64,000 bases of DNA from Fasciola hepatica (GCA_948099385.1 CANUEZ040000117.1:420001-484000); one strand, 5' to 3'; shown: positions 30,601 to 43,415, counted from the stretch's first letter. The notes: generated from the sequence alone by a model not told the origin. Numbers and translations: made by a program.

Positions 30601-32479
30601 ATCTAATCTATCTGTTCAATAGACTTTAATCGGCAGAGAATTCCTCACTTCAGTAGACATTTGTAAACGCAACTTCGTTCACCGAGCAAAACACCCTTAT
30701 CCACCTACGGGAGTCTGGTGTGCAAACGTCATTATAAATCTACGTAACTGGGTTTCCCCCGAGTACAAGGTGCACGATCTCCCAGAATGTTAGCTTTTGC
30801 TCGCAATGAGCAGCAAATTTCGCCACTTCCAAACCCGTAACTAGCGAAACTCGATAAGTCGAATCCACCGAAACGGTGAAAATTTTGTTCAACCCATGCT
30901 GCCTCTATATAGGGAACAATGAAAAATCAGAGCTTCGCATGTCACTTGGCTGTGCCCGTTCCCAAGCTGGTCGTAGAAGTGGAAATGGAATAAACGTAGC
31001 TGAACGGCCGAAATCAGACACTCAAGCGGCTAGAGAATGGACAAGGAATCGAAGTGGTTAAACAAAGATTGGAGAAAAAGAATAAATAACCACTCTCAAA
31101 AAGCCAACGGAATTCAGTGAAACTTTTCCCATATGGAATCTGCTACGACAAGTCAGCCACCGCACCACTCACCTCAGGAAGGTTCTTTGACATTCATTCC
31201 GCCTGGCGTACACTACCCGATTTGTTAGTAAGGTTCTGTTCGCTGTCCACTCAAGTGTACATTGAAATCAACGGTCACCCAGCACATAACTGGGTGACAA
31301 TTATTAGATTTAGGTTTAAGTGCACCCTAATTTTTTCAGCTTTTCATCGAAAAATGGCCAATCTAACAGACTCAATAGTTTGCATACCAAACTGCTACTA
31401 CGATGGAATTACACAGTAGCGCAGATGTGAAGTATAGACACGCGCCATCGAGTACCAGACAATTGTTCTGCTGCGCCAAGTTAAAGGGATACGTTTGGCT
31501 CATAGTGCCTAAGCGTTGTCCTCACCCTCCATGTAACAGTAGCATTTACACCCATGGTCCTCCCCCTAGAGTATCATCATTGATTGAACTATAAAAAGTA
31601 GAAGAAACATAACGAGGTAATGATGGTAGACAGGTCCCCCTCTTCCCAACTCTGTTTTCGCCAAGGAACAGTAACCACAGGTTTATCCAACTGGGACTAC
31701 TAGCCGGGACTTGTATGCAGGTCCATTTTGTGCGTTGCCAATAGGTGAATAGTAAAAGCTCCCAGATCACGACCGAGGTGTGGACCGTAAGCGACGGTTG
31801 GGCTAAGAAGGACCGACTATTCCCGAAGCTATACGTCACCCAATCTGCCATGATGCTTGGTCAGCTTGTGACAATGCGGGTGGACCTAAATGAACAAGGG
31901 AACTTCGGCTTACATATTTTACGTCGGTAACCAACCAGGCACTATTTGCATGTATAGCTGAAGTATAGACGATAAGGACTTTCGTCATTGTAACCCGAAG
32001 TTACCAAGTCACTTTTGGCGGAACAAGCATACAGGCACAACGTTGTCAAATGGGTGCAATGGAACAGTGATCAACGCTGTAAAATAGCAACAGATACCTA
32101 CATGCTAAACATCATCAAGCGAACCGCGTAACACAGCCAAAACTTCATCATATAAGTAGAACATAATATGCACGCCTCAAAAAACGATGATGAAAATTTT
32201 CGTTGGAAAACTAAGCACGATGAACATTTGCAAATGGACAACACTTACAATACAAAATTTAACCAACCACTCGCACCCTCTAACAAGGACAGTTTGCGTA
32301 CGTCACGCCAAAACGACCCGATAGACACGCAAACCAGAACCTTTCTATTAAGTCCATCTTTGTCACATCGAACTTCACTATGAAAGTCCCAGGAGCCACT
32401 GGTTCCTGAGGCATCTATCCCTAATTGAAAGAACCAGAACCCCCGTTTCAGACCTTCCTTTACATTGTTAATTTTTACT
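30601..32479. other. Unassigned region
   Basis: No gene or repeat recognised. Open frames of 60-101 codons (for example 31117-31419 and 31546-31851) lack ATG context or family motifs. The right end borders the C-terminus of the BEL integrase remnant. Confidence 0.4.
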
Positions 32480-33231
32480 TTTCTTGCAGCGTGCTAGACA
32501 TTTAGACTTTCAACCTTTCCAAGAGGGATTCGCTGACATTTGTACCTTTCTTTGGCGTCTGACACAGGTATGAGAGAAATTCTGACCACCAAATAAAGCC
32601 ATTAGTGCCAAGTATCTAAAACGTGCCGTAAGTCAATACTTCAAGGTCTTCGCAGTCACTGGCACGGGAGGGGGGGTGGATCGCTAAGGATTCTTTCTCC
32701 TTCTACCCAAAATACCGCTAAACTTTCATCCGTCACACGACAACCATCTGCAATTTAATGTAGCGCACCGCGCACCAGGGGTATCTTAGTTTCCAAAACT
32801 CCACTCCAGTGGCGAGCTTCCGGCGGACCGAATCGCCATTCGATAATGCGATTTGATGAAAAACGATTTATTTTATCTTGTGATGGCCAACGAAAAAACT
32901 CTCGAATTTTTGATCAAGCCCCTTTAAAACTGGTTTTACTATCACTGAAACGAATAAGTGAATGACATATTTTGGCCATGAAGCGTGTTAGTGCCTGTGA
33001 GAAAGAATCCGTAGAAAAAGAGGGCGCAACTTCGACGTACTCCGCTCTCACAGTCATCAAGGCGAATAAACAGCCGTGCCGTTTTTCAGTCCTGCCAAGT
33101 TTGGTGAAGAAGGTTCCGAAATAGTCTACTCCAACGTGGGCAAAGGCATAACCAACATTTATCATGATTTCAGTCGGTAGAAACGCCTTTTTGCAAAAGG
33201 AGGCGCTGTCATTTGGCGACAGTGCAAGCAT
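32480..33231 (-). pseudogene. BEL/Pao element 1 integrase, broken
   Basis: 33231-32914 shows the integrase core: FAHVGVDYFGTFFTK, KRHGCLFALMTVRAEYVEV, STDSFSQALTRF and RFSDSKTSFKGA. The first catalytic aspartate (VDYFG) and the second (SDSKT, where relatives have SDNGT) are visible, with the NG lost. Downstream, in shifted frames to about 32480, traces of the C-terminal DUF5641-type domain appear (ADGCRVTDESLAVFWVE and a PVPVTA stretch). Integrase would insert the cDNA copy into chromosomes; this one cannot be produced. Confidence 0.8.
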
Positions 33232-33403
33232 TCTCCGAGAAACGTCGAACAGCGGCCCTTCTCCCTACAATCCTGAATTGCGGACAAATATTCGATAGTG
33301 CCCGGGAACGGCCAACGTGGCCTTCCTATTAATGGTACTACTTAACAGTCAACTCATTGAAGGTATGCACTTTTGGCAAAATGGTGAGAAGCCTAGTTTC
33401 CTC

Positions 33404-33904
33404 TTAAAAATTGGCCCAAAGTAACCCTCCTAGGCATAACAGCTCGTTAATTAGAACAGAACTCAACTTTCTTATAGGCCAGCTTGTAGGACAGTCCCTG
33501 GGGTCATTACCTCGCTCAATGGAGTCAAGCTTATTATAAAAAATCCCCCCTTTTACCGACCTCACAATTTCCATGCAACATTTTCTCATCTCCTGAACCG
33601 TTAGATGGCCAACCTGCAATGAGATTTCACTTCGTCCTTTGAATATGGTAAGTAGATAATGCTTGTACCGCAATATCCACTCAATAATCCTCACTAAAGT
33701 ATTCCAAGACGAGCACCACCCGAAGTATGGCTGGAATGAATTGTAGCTTATTTTACTAGCCAACGCACGCATCTTCATCTCCAACAGCTCGGGCCGCAAC
33801 TCAGTAAGCATTTCGCCTTTGGATTCAGTGATTCCCGAGGACCATAAATCTTTGGGTTGCAAAACCATAGTTGACGGTACGCATCTCCCAGCCGCATCTT
33901 TCAA
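33404..33904 (-). pseudogene. BEL/Pao element 1, region between RNase H and integrase
   Basis: A 166-codon frame with SWNTLVRIIEWILRYK and VGHLTVQEMRKCCMEIVRSV. The W-x-x-L-V-R-x-x-x-W and the L-T-x-x-E-M pattern are characteristic of the stretch just upstream of the BEL/Pao integrase zinc-binding region. Frame position and orientation fit element 1. Confidence 0.75.
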
Positions 33905-33949
33905 GATGGCGGGTTCGACGAATTTCCTTTTCCTGGAACGAGTCTCCGT

Positions 33950-34950
33950 TGCTTGGGAAAAGAGCAGGCATGGATCTTGGACACTGTTCTCAACTTTCGT
34001 AGCGGGGCTTTCTTTGTCGCCCTTCCAGTAATAAAGGATTACGACAGAATCTATCTACTAAAGAAAGTTGCCCAACCTGAGATCCATATCTCCTTAATCA
34101 TTTCGGCCACTCACACAGCAGTCAAGTCCAACCTTGGTAATGAAACAGTCTGCAGAGTTGCTGCACGCTATATGGCGAACACAAATACTCTCCTTGGCTC
34201 TGAAATATCCGGCACGAACCTCAAGCAGAAAGCCACCGGTGGCCCACTCCGGAAGCATCACAGGATAAGTCCAACTCCATTTCTTAACTGCTTTCAAAAC
34301 CACGTCAGTATCGTCGTGGAACTGCTGCTAATTTCATCCTTTCCACAGTCCCCTTCAATTCTTCCCACTTTGCTCCAGTAAGCAAGCCCGGCACACATCT
34401 TGAAACAGTCGTTCCATCGGCAAGGTGGTCGGACCAGCTCAACCCAAAAGATCAAAGACTGTGACCAGTTGTACCGGCAAATCTATTCTTTTTGGCCGAT
34501 CCTTGATGTGAACATGTTACTAAGAGACATCCAGCTCAACATTCTAAGTCAAACCTAATGTTCTCACAGCCGGCAACTGATCCTTCTCGGTGAGTCTAGT
34601 GGACCTGACTCTTTCAATAACCCCATTGGAATTCAAAACCTCTCACATGTGGCTTATGCGCTTGGTCAACCTGAAACCCCAATACCTAATAGGTCATTTA
34701 ATACCTCCACCAAACGTGATGCTTTTGTGGAATTATCTACGGAAGTTAAACAGTCGTCAAGGAAAAAATATTCAAACCAGTTGTGTTACCGCCGACGAGA
34801 ACTGGTGCCTAGCGAGCCCAATCTGGAGTGTACTTAAAGCAAAGCCGTACCCATGTTCCAGTACCCAGTGTGCCGCCGGGGCATTCATACTTAGCAATGC
34901 TGACACCTTACCCTCTTTGACGGTAGGTAGACTGATGTCTTTTAGATGAG
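33950..34950 (-). pseudogene. BEL/Pao element 1, RT C-terminus and RNase H, catalytic core deleted
   Basis: At 34930-34830 the protease-RT linker ends in LLSMNAPAAHWVLEHGYG. Only about 130 bases later comes YWGFRLTKRISHM and DQLPAVRTLGL, which normally follow the RT palm, so most of the RT fingers and palm, including the YVDD box, seem deleted. The connection region (GPTTLPMERLFQDVCRA) and an RNase H fragment (TVSLPRLDLTAV, about 34100-34000) follow with stops and frameshifts. Confidence 0.65.
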
Positions 34951-34999
34951 CCGAAGGCTCGTTCTAACCGGGAAGGTAAAGCCTCAGTTTGGTAAAACG

Positions 35000-35330
35000 T
35001 TTGACTGTCTAAGCTCTTTTCGCCTCCATTCCCTCCCCTTCTCCCAAAGGTCGAAGATAGAACCCAGAAAAAATATCAGCTGACTGCATGGTAGTGCAGG
35101 CTGTGAGTTTGTCGGAATGCCCTACCAGACCTAACTTTTCCACTAGCTGTTCGTCTAATAACATCGAATCCGAACCGCCATCCGAGAACATATAAGTAGT
35201 TCTTGATCCCGAGGGGCCAATCTCACCGAAAATAGTCGTTAAGAAACTTCACAGTTGACTTTGGATAAGGTCTCAGTCGCATGCCGTATCTCTCTCGGTG
35301 GTGGCGTGAAATGGCTCCCGTAAGCGCACC
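35000..35330 (-). pseudogene. BEL/Pao element 1 aspartic protease (DUF1758 type)
   Basis: Minus-strand reading shows VSTVFGEIGPSGSRTTYMF then SDGGSDSMLLDEQLVEKLGL. The active-site box reads FSDGGS where retropepsins of this group have LLDxGS, so the aspartate is present in altered context. It starts about 60 bases beyond the 3' end of CR1 element D. Confidence 0.75.
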
Positions 35331-35386
35331 CGGGAGTGGCATCTGGGCGTACAAAATTCCACCCCTCAAGTTAGACCGGACTAGCA

Positions 35387-38066
35387 TTTATTAATAATAG
35401 TTTATTTTGGATAACCTCGAAACATGCTGCAATGCAAAATAAAACATATAGTTGAAAGCTGAATGAAAGTTACAAATGTATTATAAGATTATGTAAACGC
35501 GATTGAATGCAAGAGAACGCATTCAAGTCAGTTGTTGCGGTACCGCCCGGTGAATATAAACTCAAGGTCAAGTGGTCGATCCGGCTGAACGTAGGTGTAG
35601 TTATCCTGCCAAAGTATGGAGTAGGTGAGGAATAATAAAGAATTACACAAATTCCACAGAAGGAAGACTGTTCTGTCGGAGAACCAAACTAGATTGATGG
35701 ATACATGGATATCGTGAAAAAGAAACATTCCTGAAGGAGATGTATTTAGGCGATAGAGTTTTGCAATGTATGAGAGGGGTTACGGTGTAAAATTAGACGA
35801 CAAAAATGGTGGCATATCACAGAAAGAACAAGAATACCGGTCCAGGATTACAATTGTGAAGTTCAGTGACCGTACATCGGTTGGGTCAGCTGTAAAACAA
35901 ACGGACAACGCACTGGACTGTGGGTGCCGAATTGATGGTGAAAGAAGTGACCGGATGAAACACATAGACTTTGAGCTGATTGTTTTGTCTTCAGAAGAAA
36001 GGAATGTAATGCATCAGCATGAAACTGGTAACTGGCAAAACGAAATTGGTGTGGTGGGTAACTACGATAGTGGCAGAAGCATGGCTTGCAAGAGAGATGA
36101 CCAATTAATTGACAAGTAAGTATTTACATACTGATATTTCTCAGCAAAGACTTCACGTGGTGGAAAGATTGTATCAAGCATCGGAAGTGTCTGAAACGAT
36201 CTATCGGAATAAAGCATGGGAAAGGAAATACACAGAACAATCGATGAATAGGTTTGCAAAGTTCAGCAGCCGGATATAGACAGAGTGTATGATAAACCAA
36301 ATGGACTATACATCTGGACTGTGGTTGCCAAAGTGATTTTGAAAGAGGTGACCGGATGAAACATATATACTTTGAGTGGACCGTTTTGCTTTCAGAAAAA
36401 AGGAATGTAATGCATCAGCATGAACTAGGAATTATCGAGAAAATCGTTGCGTGTTGCTCAACTACAACAATAGGACGGACACAGCTGGCAAAAGCAATGA
36501 AGTGACGGGTAGAAGACTAGCCGTTTATGTTGTATACAGAAGGTGGACCACTTTATGGCGACAAAACAGAACTCTGCGGCACAAGAAGCTATCAGATGTG
36601 CATATGTGGGACACGATACCTTGCAAGATGAGGACACTGCAATGAAAAAGCCCTAAGTGGGCAAACAGAGGAACTGAGAGGGAAAACTAACAAACACAGA
36701 GTCATTAATTATTAGGAATCCCTGGAGATATATTTCGCAGTGTCATATACTGTCTGGAGAATGTGGTACGGAATTTAATGACAGCAATAAATGCGTTAGT
36801 TTTTGAGTATATCGGTGAAAGCAGAAAAAGAGGCGAGCTTCATCTTAGAGGGTGGTTAAATTTACAAATACGACTGGTAAATAGCTTAGCATAAAACCGC
36901 GGGGAAGTGGACCGGGAATAACGGGCCAAGAGTGTTAATGGGTTATTAAGTATGCGGTAATTATGCACCAGAGAAAGAGTATCTTTCCGGACGAAAAAAG
37001 CGGTAGGTTATGAAGGCAAATTTGGAAGCGAGTATAATGGAAACTCCACGTTAGCTGGAGGAGACAGCAGCATATCTGCAGCATGTTGAGTATAAGAATA
37101 GTGTTGGTTTTGTTTTGTTTTTTTAAATCCGCAACCGGTGCTAGTGAGTGGAGCTGACCGTGCGCTGGACATCCAACCTAAAACCACTTCTGGAGGCAGG
37201 AGATGTGATCCATCAACCTAGTTGCGCCCGCACATCATTTCAGGCGTCCTGCACGGCCGATGTGCACCGGCCGAAGCGGAGGATCTCTCCGCGCCCCGCA
37301 CCGGCGGAATTTGAACAGGTGATGTTGGTCGAGATCATACACACGCAGAGATGGAGTAGTCTAGGAGATTGCGGGGGACCCTGGAGAACAGGCTCAATGA
37401 GTTAGCGATGGAATGGTGGGTGAGCATCATATCTTCGGTCGGAAGTGTGGGTCAGATATTTCGCCGGTGTTATCTCCGGATTATTCCAGGACATCAAAAG
37501 GGAGATGCGTGCTACTTGGTGTCTGGAAGCATAAGAGTAGAGAGGCATTCTAGAATGCTCCCAGCTGAGGATCAAAGGTCAATGGTGAAAACAGAAATCT
37601 AGCAATGTAGATACGGACTACTTTGGGAAGAATGAGGAACATGAGCCACTGGGAGTGGATGAGAATACAAAAATAATGACCAAAACTGGGAAAAGGAATG
37701 GTGATTTAGAGGTAAGTGGTGGTCGCCGGAATTGGATTAAGTGTTGAAACCCTAGGGCAAAGTAAAGGAGGGGAATGGTGTCAGTTTGGACCGAGTAAAG
37801 CGAATTAAGTATGGTGGAGATAGGTGAGAGACGTTAGAGCGCGTGAATTAGGGACAATCTAACAAGAGCAGTGTCAGCTATGTAAGTCATTCTAAGGGAT
37901 ACTAATATGCTGGCGAAGGAAAAGGCATTTGGGATAGGTGATGTCGGCGTTGCAAAGGAAGTTACCCGGGTCGTGCTTCCTTTCTCTATTCAGAGGTCTA
38001 GGTTACCCTCATTAGCTTGTTCCAATTTGATACACGTATGGGTTCACTGCAGCACTTTGGCGACAT
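35387..38066 (-). other. 3' region of CR1 element D
   Basis: Non-coding in this element. It contains the conserved foldable core (37129-37304), the CAGCTGAGGATCAA motif (about 37562-37580), and over 35387-36660 base-level similarity to 43416-44500 (element F). Purine-rich on the plus strand. Small open frames such as 35766-36119 and 37148-37405 run through it without family signature. Confidence 0.7.
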
Positions 38067-39085
38067 CTATATATTTTTAAGGACAATTTTAAAACGGTAT
38101 AGTGTCTGGCAGGCACGAATTTCTTCAGGCAATCTGCACCAAATACGGGAATAGAGGGTGATAAAGAACCTTTCTCTTAGTTTTATCCTGGAGTATGGGA
38201 CTTTAGCGGCATGATTTTGGTTACGAAGATGGTAGGGTGCATCTTGAGCGAAACATAGATCACTGATGGGCGCATGCTCTCTAGAATGTAGGAGGTCGAA
38301 TGGAAGATAAAGATTGAGTTTCAAACTTCGTAGCCATAGGGGTTCAAGCCTTAGTAGCTCACATCTCTCTTTGTAATTCGAGGGGGGAGGGGTGATGAGT
38401 CGACTAAGTGCTTGGTGAAGGATCGCTGAACCATTTCGATTGCAAGTCTGTCAGATTTGCGCATGTGGGTGCATACCAGAGGGTAGTACTCGAGCTGCGG
38501 TCTGGCGTTGGATTTGAAGATCAAAAGCTGGCTGTCACGCATTCTAGAAGTTCTGCAGATGAGGGCTATCGTTCTCTTAGTCTTAGCCACCCGGTAAGTG
38601 GCTTGTTCTTAAAAGGTGAACGTGCAAGAATAATGTAGAGCGAGATCTCTTACTGGCGGAGTAGAAGAATGAACGAGCAGTTTAAAGCCAGGGATTCACG
38701 AGGAATTTGACTTTTATATGTGAGAATGGCACTCTTAGCAGCGTAGAAACTGATTTTCCAAGTGGTGCACCATATGTCGAGAGCGTTCAGGTATTCAGCT
38801 ATTTTGGTGAGTGTATAGGTCAAGGTATGGGGTTCAAAGGAATATACAATCTTGATGTAATCGGCTAATAGGAACGCGGTGCCATGGCGTATTACTTTGA
38901 ATACGTCGTCACTGTAGAGAAGAAATGAAAGTTGGCCTAACACTGCCCTGTATAACACCACTTGTGACTGCCTGGGGTGATGAGAGGTAACCCTCAATGT
39001 TTACTGCTTGTGATCTCATGCTAAGATAGGATGCCAACCAAGAAAAGAGTGTGTTTGTTAAGCTGTAAGATTTAACTGCCTCGGG
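38067..39085 (-). pseudogene. CR1 element D reverse transcriptase, C-terminal half
   Basis: Three frames together cover the RT from just after palm motif A to the C-terminus: 38997-38650 (LFLLYSDDVF-like, catalytic box decayed to LADYIK), 38590-38351 (thumb: MRKSDRLAIEMVQRSFTKHL) and 38324-38067 (SRIWCRLPEEIRACQ at the C-terminal block). FADD to LADY removes the second aspartate, so it is inactive apart from the frameshifts. Most similar to element C in the thumb. Confidence 0.8.
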
Positions 39086-39089
39086 GCCA

Positions 39090-39900
39090 TCTTTGGGCTA
39101 GCTGACACCGCCTTCTACTCTTCACGAAAGCTATTCTCTGGGGGACAGTCAGCGCTACGAAAAAGCCACAGTGATCCGTATAATGAAGTTCTTCACATCA
39201 AATGCAGATCTAGTGCAACTCCGTCTGCTCCGCAGATGTGGCTGCCGTCTTGAGCTTGTGGTGCATGGAAGCCTTGAACGGCTGGTTTAGACCGGCTGAA
39301 GGCCGCCTTCTACTGGTCTGACCGATTGCCAGAATATGATAGACAAACCATTATAGCGTTGGCTCTTCTGTTGGTGAGCTCAGTCAGATCAGGTGAATTT
39401 TGCTTTTGCCCTGGGCTTGAGGTAGAGAATGCTACTTCAGGCCATTTAAACTGGAGTGCTGGTGGCAATCTGTAGACTTTCTCCGATAGTTTTCGCGGAG
39501 CTTTTGGGTCTGCGGAGCAATTTAACTTGCAGGGTGGATTCCTGATAGTTTGCATTTCCCCGGGTAAATTCAAGAGCATGGTAGCTTCCTTGGTCTTAAC
39601 AACGGGTCCGTTCACAGAGCTGTCAAGGTGCCCCCTGGCAATTATATGGGGTTGTCCGAACGCCTACGAAGGGTTCTCAGCTCTTCCAGATAACCTTGGT
39701 TAGGTTCCAAGGTGAACAGTTTTCTATCGCTTCCTTGTCTTCGCCCTTGCATTGACGGGTTGGGCAGGCCAAAAGGCATCATTTATCTGTGTCCCCTTTC
39801 CCGACTGCTCCATCAAAGCTTCTCACGGACAACCAACATTTTCTGGGGTCTCCAGCGAAATTTGGAACTTCTCGTTGGGGCAAATTAAACTACTGTGAAA
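39090..39900 (-). pseudogene. BEL/Pao element 1 gag (DUF1759 type)
   Basis: In minus-strand frames: LLAYLTRQCKGEDKEAIENC (about 39780-39720), GQPHIIARGHLDSSVNG (about 39650-39600), then MLLNLPGEMQTIRNPPCKL and LPPALQFKWPEVAFS in the frame 39615-39310, with DLTELTNRRANA. This is the order of the BEL/Pao gag core. It runs into a zinc-binding region (CEELHYTDHCGFFVALTV, about 39220-39160) that is cut by element D near 39085. Frameshifts and stops are present. The sequence 39900-40430 (frame 40368-40054) may be the gag N-terminus but is not recognisable. Confidence 0.7.
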
Positions 39901-40430
39901 AAGGTATCCGTTTTGAATCATGATACGTCGCAGTCTTCAGTGATGTAGATAGGGATTCGCTGTAGGCAGAAACCGGTGAGTATTGACCTCAGACACAGGG
40001 GTAGACAGCGGCCAAAAATATTCGGTCACTGAGGGCTCGTCAACATTCTTTTCTCACGAAGCTTTGTTGCCCTGGTGAGTGCGTCTCCTCGAACTTCCCT
40101 TGTTCCATTCATTTGATCTTCCAGTAAACGTAGACGTTTCATCGAAGCATTCTGATTTTCCTCTCCTCAGAATGAGTAATGTTTCAAATCGGGGGCCGGA
40201 AGTGACCCTTCTGGAAGGCTCACTGGTTGTCTTGTTTTTGTTTAACTTGGTGGATAATTTGACCGCCAAATCGAGGCCTCCTAAAGGGCTACCCTTGCAG
40301 GGCTTATGTGAAGTAGTGTTTAGCGGATGTGCAATGTCTACAACTTGCAAGTCGCAGCTGACCGGCAATTTGATTTGCTTTGTAGAAAAAAATGACCGTT
40401 ATTGATTGCTCTTTCGTTATTCCACTGCTA

Positions 40431-42430
40431 ATTTCTTTCCACGTGGCTGCTTGACGCCTTTCTAGGTTATTGCGCTTGGGTTGGTTGACTTCTAATCCCG
40501 ACTAATAATGAATGGAAGGTCAACAAACTTTGTCAGTCGGAACACCCTATATTAATTGGTAAACATGACTAACTAAACAGGAAACAAGTACTGCAAAATG
40601 TCTCCAAGTCTCTGAGTAACGTACAAGACAAGCCTTGCCCAAATTACAGTTTGCTACGTGATTGTGCAAACGGCTGACAGACCAGTGTATAACTGGATGC
40701 TCTAGGCTGGTTTGTTGGACCAATCACCACTGAAGGTCCTCTTATCTGTTTCTGCGTGCCTGGAACCTTGTACCCGCGTAACCATAGGATGGATGCCAGA
40801 TCACCCTGGTGCGGGTTCCTGCATGTGTGTGTGTGTGCGTCACAGTGCAAGTGCATGCCGAGAGAACAACCTGTTGAAAAATGAGAGAGTGCGTGTAATT
40901 CATCATCCGGCAGAAACTGTCCGTTGAGTGAACCAGTGGACGTTTGCGTACCTCAGTTTGCGTGTGTCAGATTTCGCGGCCCAGAAATCGACGGTCGCGA
41001 ATGGGCAAGCGACAGTTTATAAGAGCAACATGCCATGGGAGCGGCGTCATGCTTCGATGTTCGTGTGTGTGGGCCTTTAAACGACCCGGTCACATCCGTG
41101 CGCGGATTGCACCGTCTGACCAAAATGGGTTCTGGCCGAACCAGGCGGGAAAGCTGGATGGAAGAAAGTTGCTGTTACCGCACTGTTGATAACAAACAAC
41201 TACGGAATATACAACGTGGCTGTCTCCTTCAGAGCAAGACTGACACAAAACGGAGACTAAACTGCTTCAAAGAGGTGCACCATCTTTCAGCCCAGCAACA
41301 TCACTATGGAACCACCAGAGAAGCTGGAAGACATCTCGTTCCTCCTCGGCTCCTTTAATCTTTGAAACATATCTTCAGTATCGGGTCAGGTCATGTCACG
41401 GCGCTAGAGGGTCGGGCTGACAGATGAGTCCAGATTCTAGCACCAGTCAGCGTCCGTTTATTCACGCTTGGCTATGAATTCTGTGATTTTTTGCCTCTTT
41501 TTCGTTTTTCGATCTCGAACCTGTGGAGAGACGTGGTTAGGAGTTGGTTCGCCCTCAGGATCGCAGTAACCATACGGTCACGGACTGGGTCCTTGCACGG
41601 GTCAACCCCCAACCGAGAGGGTCATTTATACACCAGCCTTTGGCTTAACGTCTAATACAGAAAGTTCAGGTCTGAGGGGAGAATACGGAGGGCCTTGAAG
41701 GGGAGTGGGGTGCGGATTTGGAAGTGGAGAGTGACAGGCATGGGAAAGAAGGCAGGTGAACAGACAAGAGGGACCTTGCATCGAAATTTGCCCTGGGTTA
41801 GTTAGATTAGGTGTCCCCAGGGAATACGGCTGAACAGCCAAGGTCCAGACGGTCTTTAAACTGAACCACCATGTTCGCAGCCACCATGTATGCTGGCAGA
41901 CAACTCCACTCATTGAAGATCCAGAACGCAAAAAAATATGCTTTACCTGTCCTCAGTGATCATGGTTTTACGAGTTCGTACTCATGGCCAATAAGTCTGC
42001 ATTCCGTTGCTCTTTCCACGATCAGCTTCGTTGGGATGGATATCCCCCTGATCTCTTTGAAGAATCCTGCGTGCCCTCCCCCTCCCCTAGGTGTTCTACT
42101 CATAAAGCAAAAGAGGTTCAGTGCCAAGAATCTCCAGATACGGCTCGTTCCTCAATCCATCTACCATCATTATGAACTGACACCAAACCTTTTCCAATAC
42201 TGCAGCCTCTAGCACCGGAGCAGGAGTTCACGCTTGGACATAAAATTCGGGATGTGGTCCCAGTGTTGTTTTGAATTGTGGTAGCAGCATATGAGCCTTG
42301 ACGGAGTGGGTATGTGGAATAGTTAGCGGAGCACCCGTTTAGCCTTAGCCGCAGTGGTTAGGCACCACTCAGAAGCTTGGGGGCCGTCAGTCATCAGAAC
42401 TCCAGGGCCCTTGATATCTGTGGCCCGTGT
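40431..42430. other. Unassigned region
   Basis: No confident gene. A (GT)n stretch lies at about 40822-40840. The left half may include the 5' LTR and leader of BEL element 1. The right part may contain the eroded C-terminus of the LINE whose RT lies at 42431-43357, but I could not recognise it. Confidence 0.35.
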
Positions 42431-43357
42431 TTACATCTGTGAGTCATTCGGGTCTGTGTGCTTTAAGTCCTCACCGGCGTCCTTGTTCAGGTGCCTATAC
42501 TTCCCCACAATGAGTAGCAGTTGCCGCTGGATGCTCCAATTGTGAACCCTATTTAGGTCCTTTTGAAGATATGCGGTGCCTCTTTCGCCTATCAGCTTCA
42601 AGTCGTCTGCAAAGAGGTGACCTGGATTTTGCACTACCTCCGTTGGGTCGCTCGCATAAGTGACGGATAGAAGTGGGCCCAGCAATGAACCCTGTGGAAC
42701 CCTACCTTAGGTTCGTGACTCAGCTTTCTTCCACTCTCAAGTAATGCCTCCTGTGGCTAAGGCATGCCCGGATCCACCCCAGGAAGTGAGGTGCCATCTC
42801 GAGGGCCTCCATTTTTCGGAGCAGCAGCCGGTGGGTGGCGGAGCCGGAGGTCTTTTGAAAGTCCACGTAGCAGTCTTTGACCTTTTATCCTCTATCCAAT
42901 CTAGCCGTTGCTTCGTCTAAGAGCGAGAGGTTCAATGGGCTGGACGTGTTTCTGGCAAACCCACGTTGTCCACTGGAGATGAATCATTATTCGGATAAGT
43001 GACTGGCCACCCTGTCCATGATCAAACTTTCCACTACTTTAGGGGCACTGGTAGTAAGATGACGGGCCCGTAATTTTGCACCTCTTCCATCTTACCATCT
43101 TTGTGTATAAGAAGGCCTTCCGCTGTTCGCCACTCTCCTGGTAGGTGGGCGTCAGACAACGACCTAGTATACAGGTGGGCCATGGTTGCCACTACGATGT
43201 AGGCTGGAAGGCGTGAAACCACTCCGTGGGTGCCATCTGGCCCGGCTGCCTTGAGCAGGTTCAGTCCACTGAGGGCTTTTTCAGAATCCTTGGGGGAGGT
43301 TGAAACTGTCAGCATAGTCGGTTTAGATGAGGTAATCGATTGTAGGGTCCAGTCCAT
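42431..43357 (-). pseudogene. LINE element I reverse transcriptase, frameshifted
   Basis: 43357-43034 shows the fingers: SGLNLLKAAGPDGTHGVV, HLPGEWRTAEGLLIHKDG and VQNYGPVILLPVPLK. Stop-ridden sequence follows with GRVPQGSLLGPLL, and 42685-42431 contains HLFADDLKLIGERG (catalytic FADD intact) and VHNWSIQRQL. The LLxxxGPDGTHG and FADDLKL signatures separate it from A-H (which read SDGLPP and FADDIK). It would copy LINE RNA at the target nick; at least two frame changes prevent that. Confidence 0.8.
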
Positions 43358-43415
43358 GGTCAGAAAGATGCATCATGCGTAAGGCTCGCTTCAGGCTTCC
43401 CCGAAGTAAACATGC

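Larger units (their letters stand above)
35387..39085 (-). mobile_element. CR1-like non-LTR retrotransposon D, 5'-truncated, inside BEL
   Basis: Minus-strand LINE that begins inside the RT (KSYSLTNTLFSWLASYLS) and ends at the family 3' terminus with a short ATT-type tail (35387-35410). The 3' region is about 2.7 kb and aligns with those of E, F, G, H and J. It separates gag and protease of BEL element 1, so it is younger than that element. Confidence 0.85.
32480..40430 (-). mobile_element. BEL/Pao LTR retrotransposon 1, split by CR1 element D
   Basis: Minus-strand order is gag (about 39900-39090), interruption by element D (39085-35387), protease (35330-34830), end of RT and RNase H (34700-33950), pre-integrase region (33904-33404) and integrase (33231-32480). 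The gag zinc-finger region stops exactly where D begins and the protease starts just after D ends, so D inserted into an existing BEL copy. Many stops and frame changes. No LTR pair was recognised; 40.4-41.3 kb could hold the 5' LTR (a TATA-like CTTATAAAC lies near 41016 on the minus strand). Confidence 0.8.

Noticed and set aside
34300..34330. FHDD read as the RT catalytic box of BEL element 1
   Set aside because: Downstream motifs at 34.2-34.0 kb fit RNase H better, and RT C-terminal motifs already occur upstream at 34.7-34.54 kb, so FHDD is in the wrong place.
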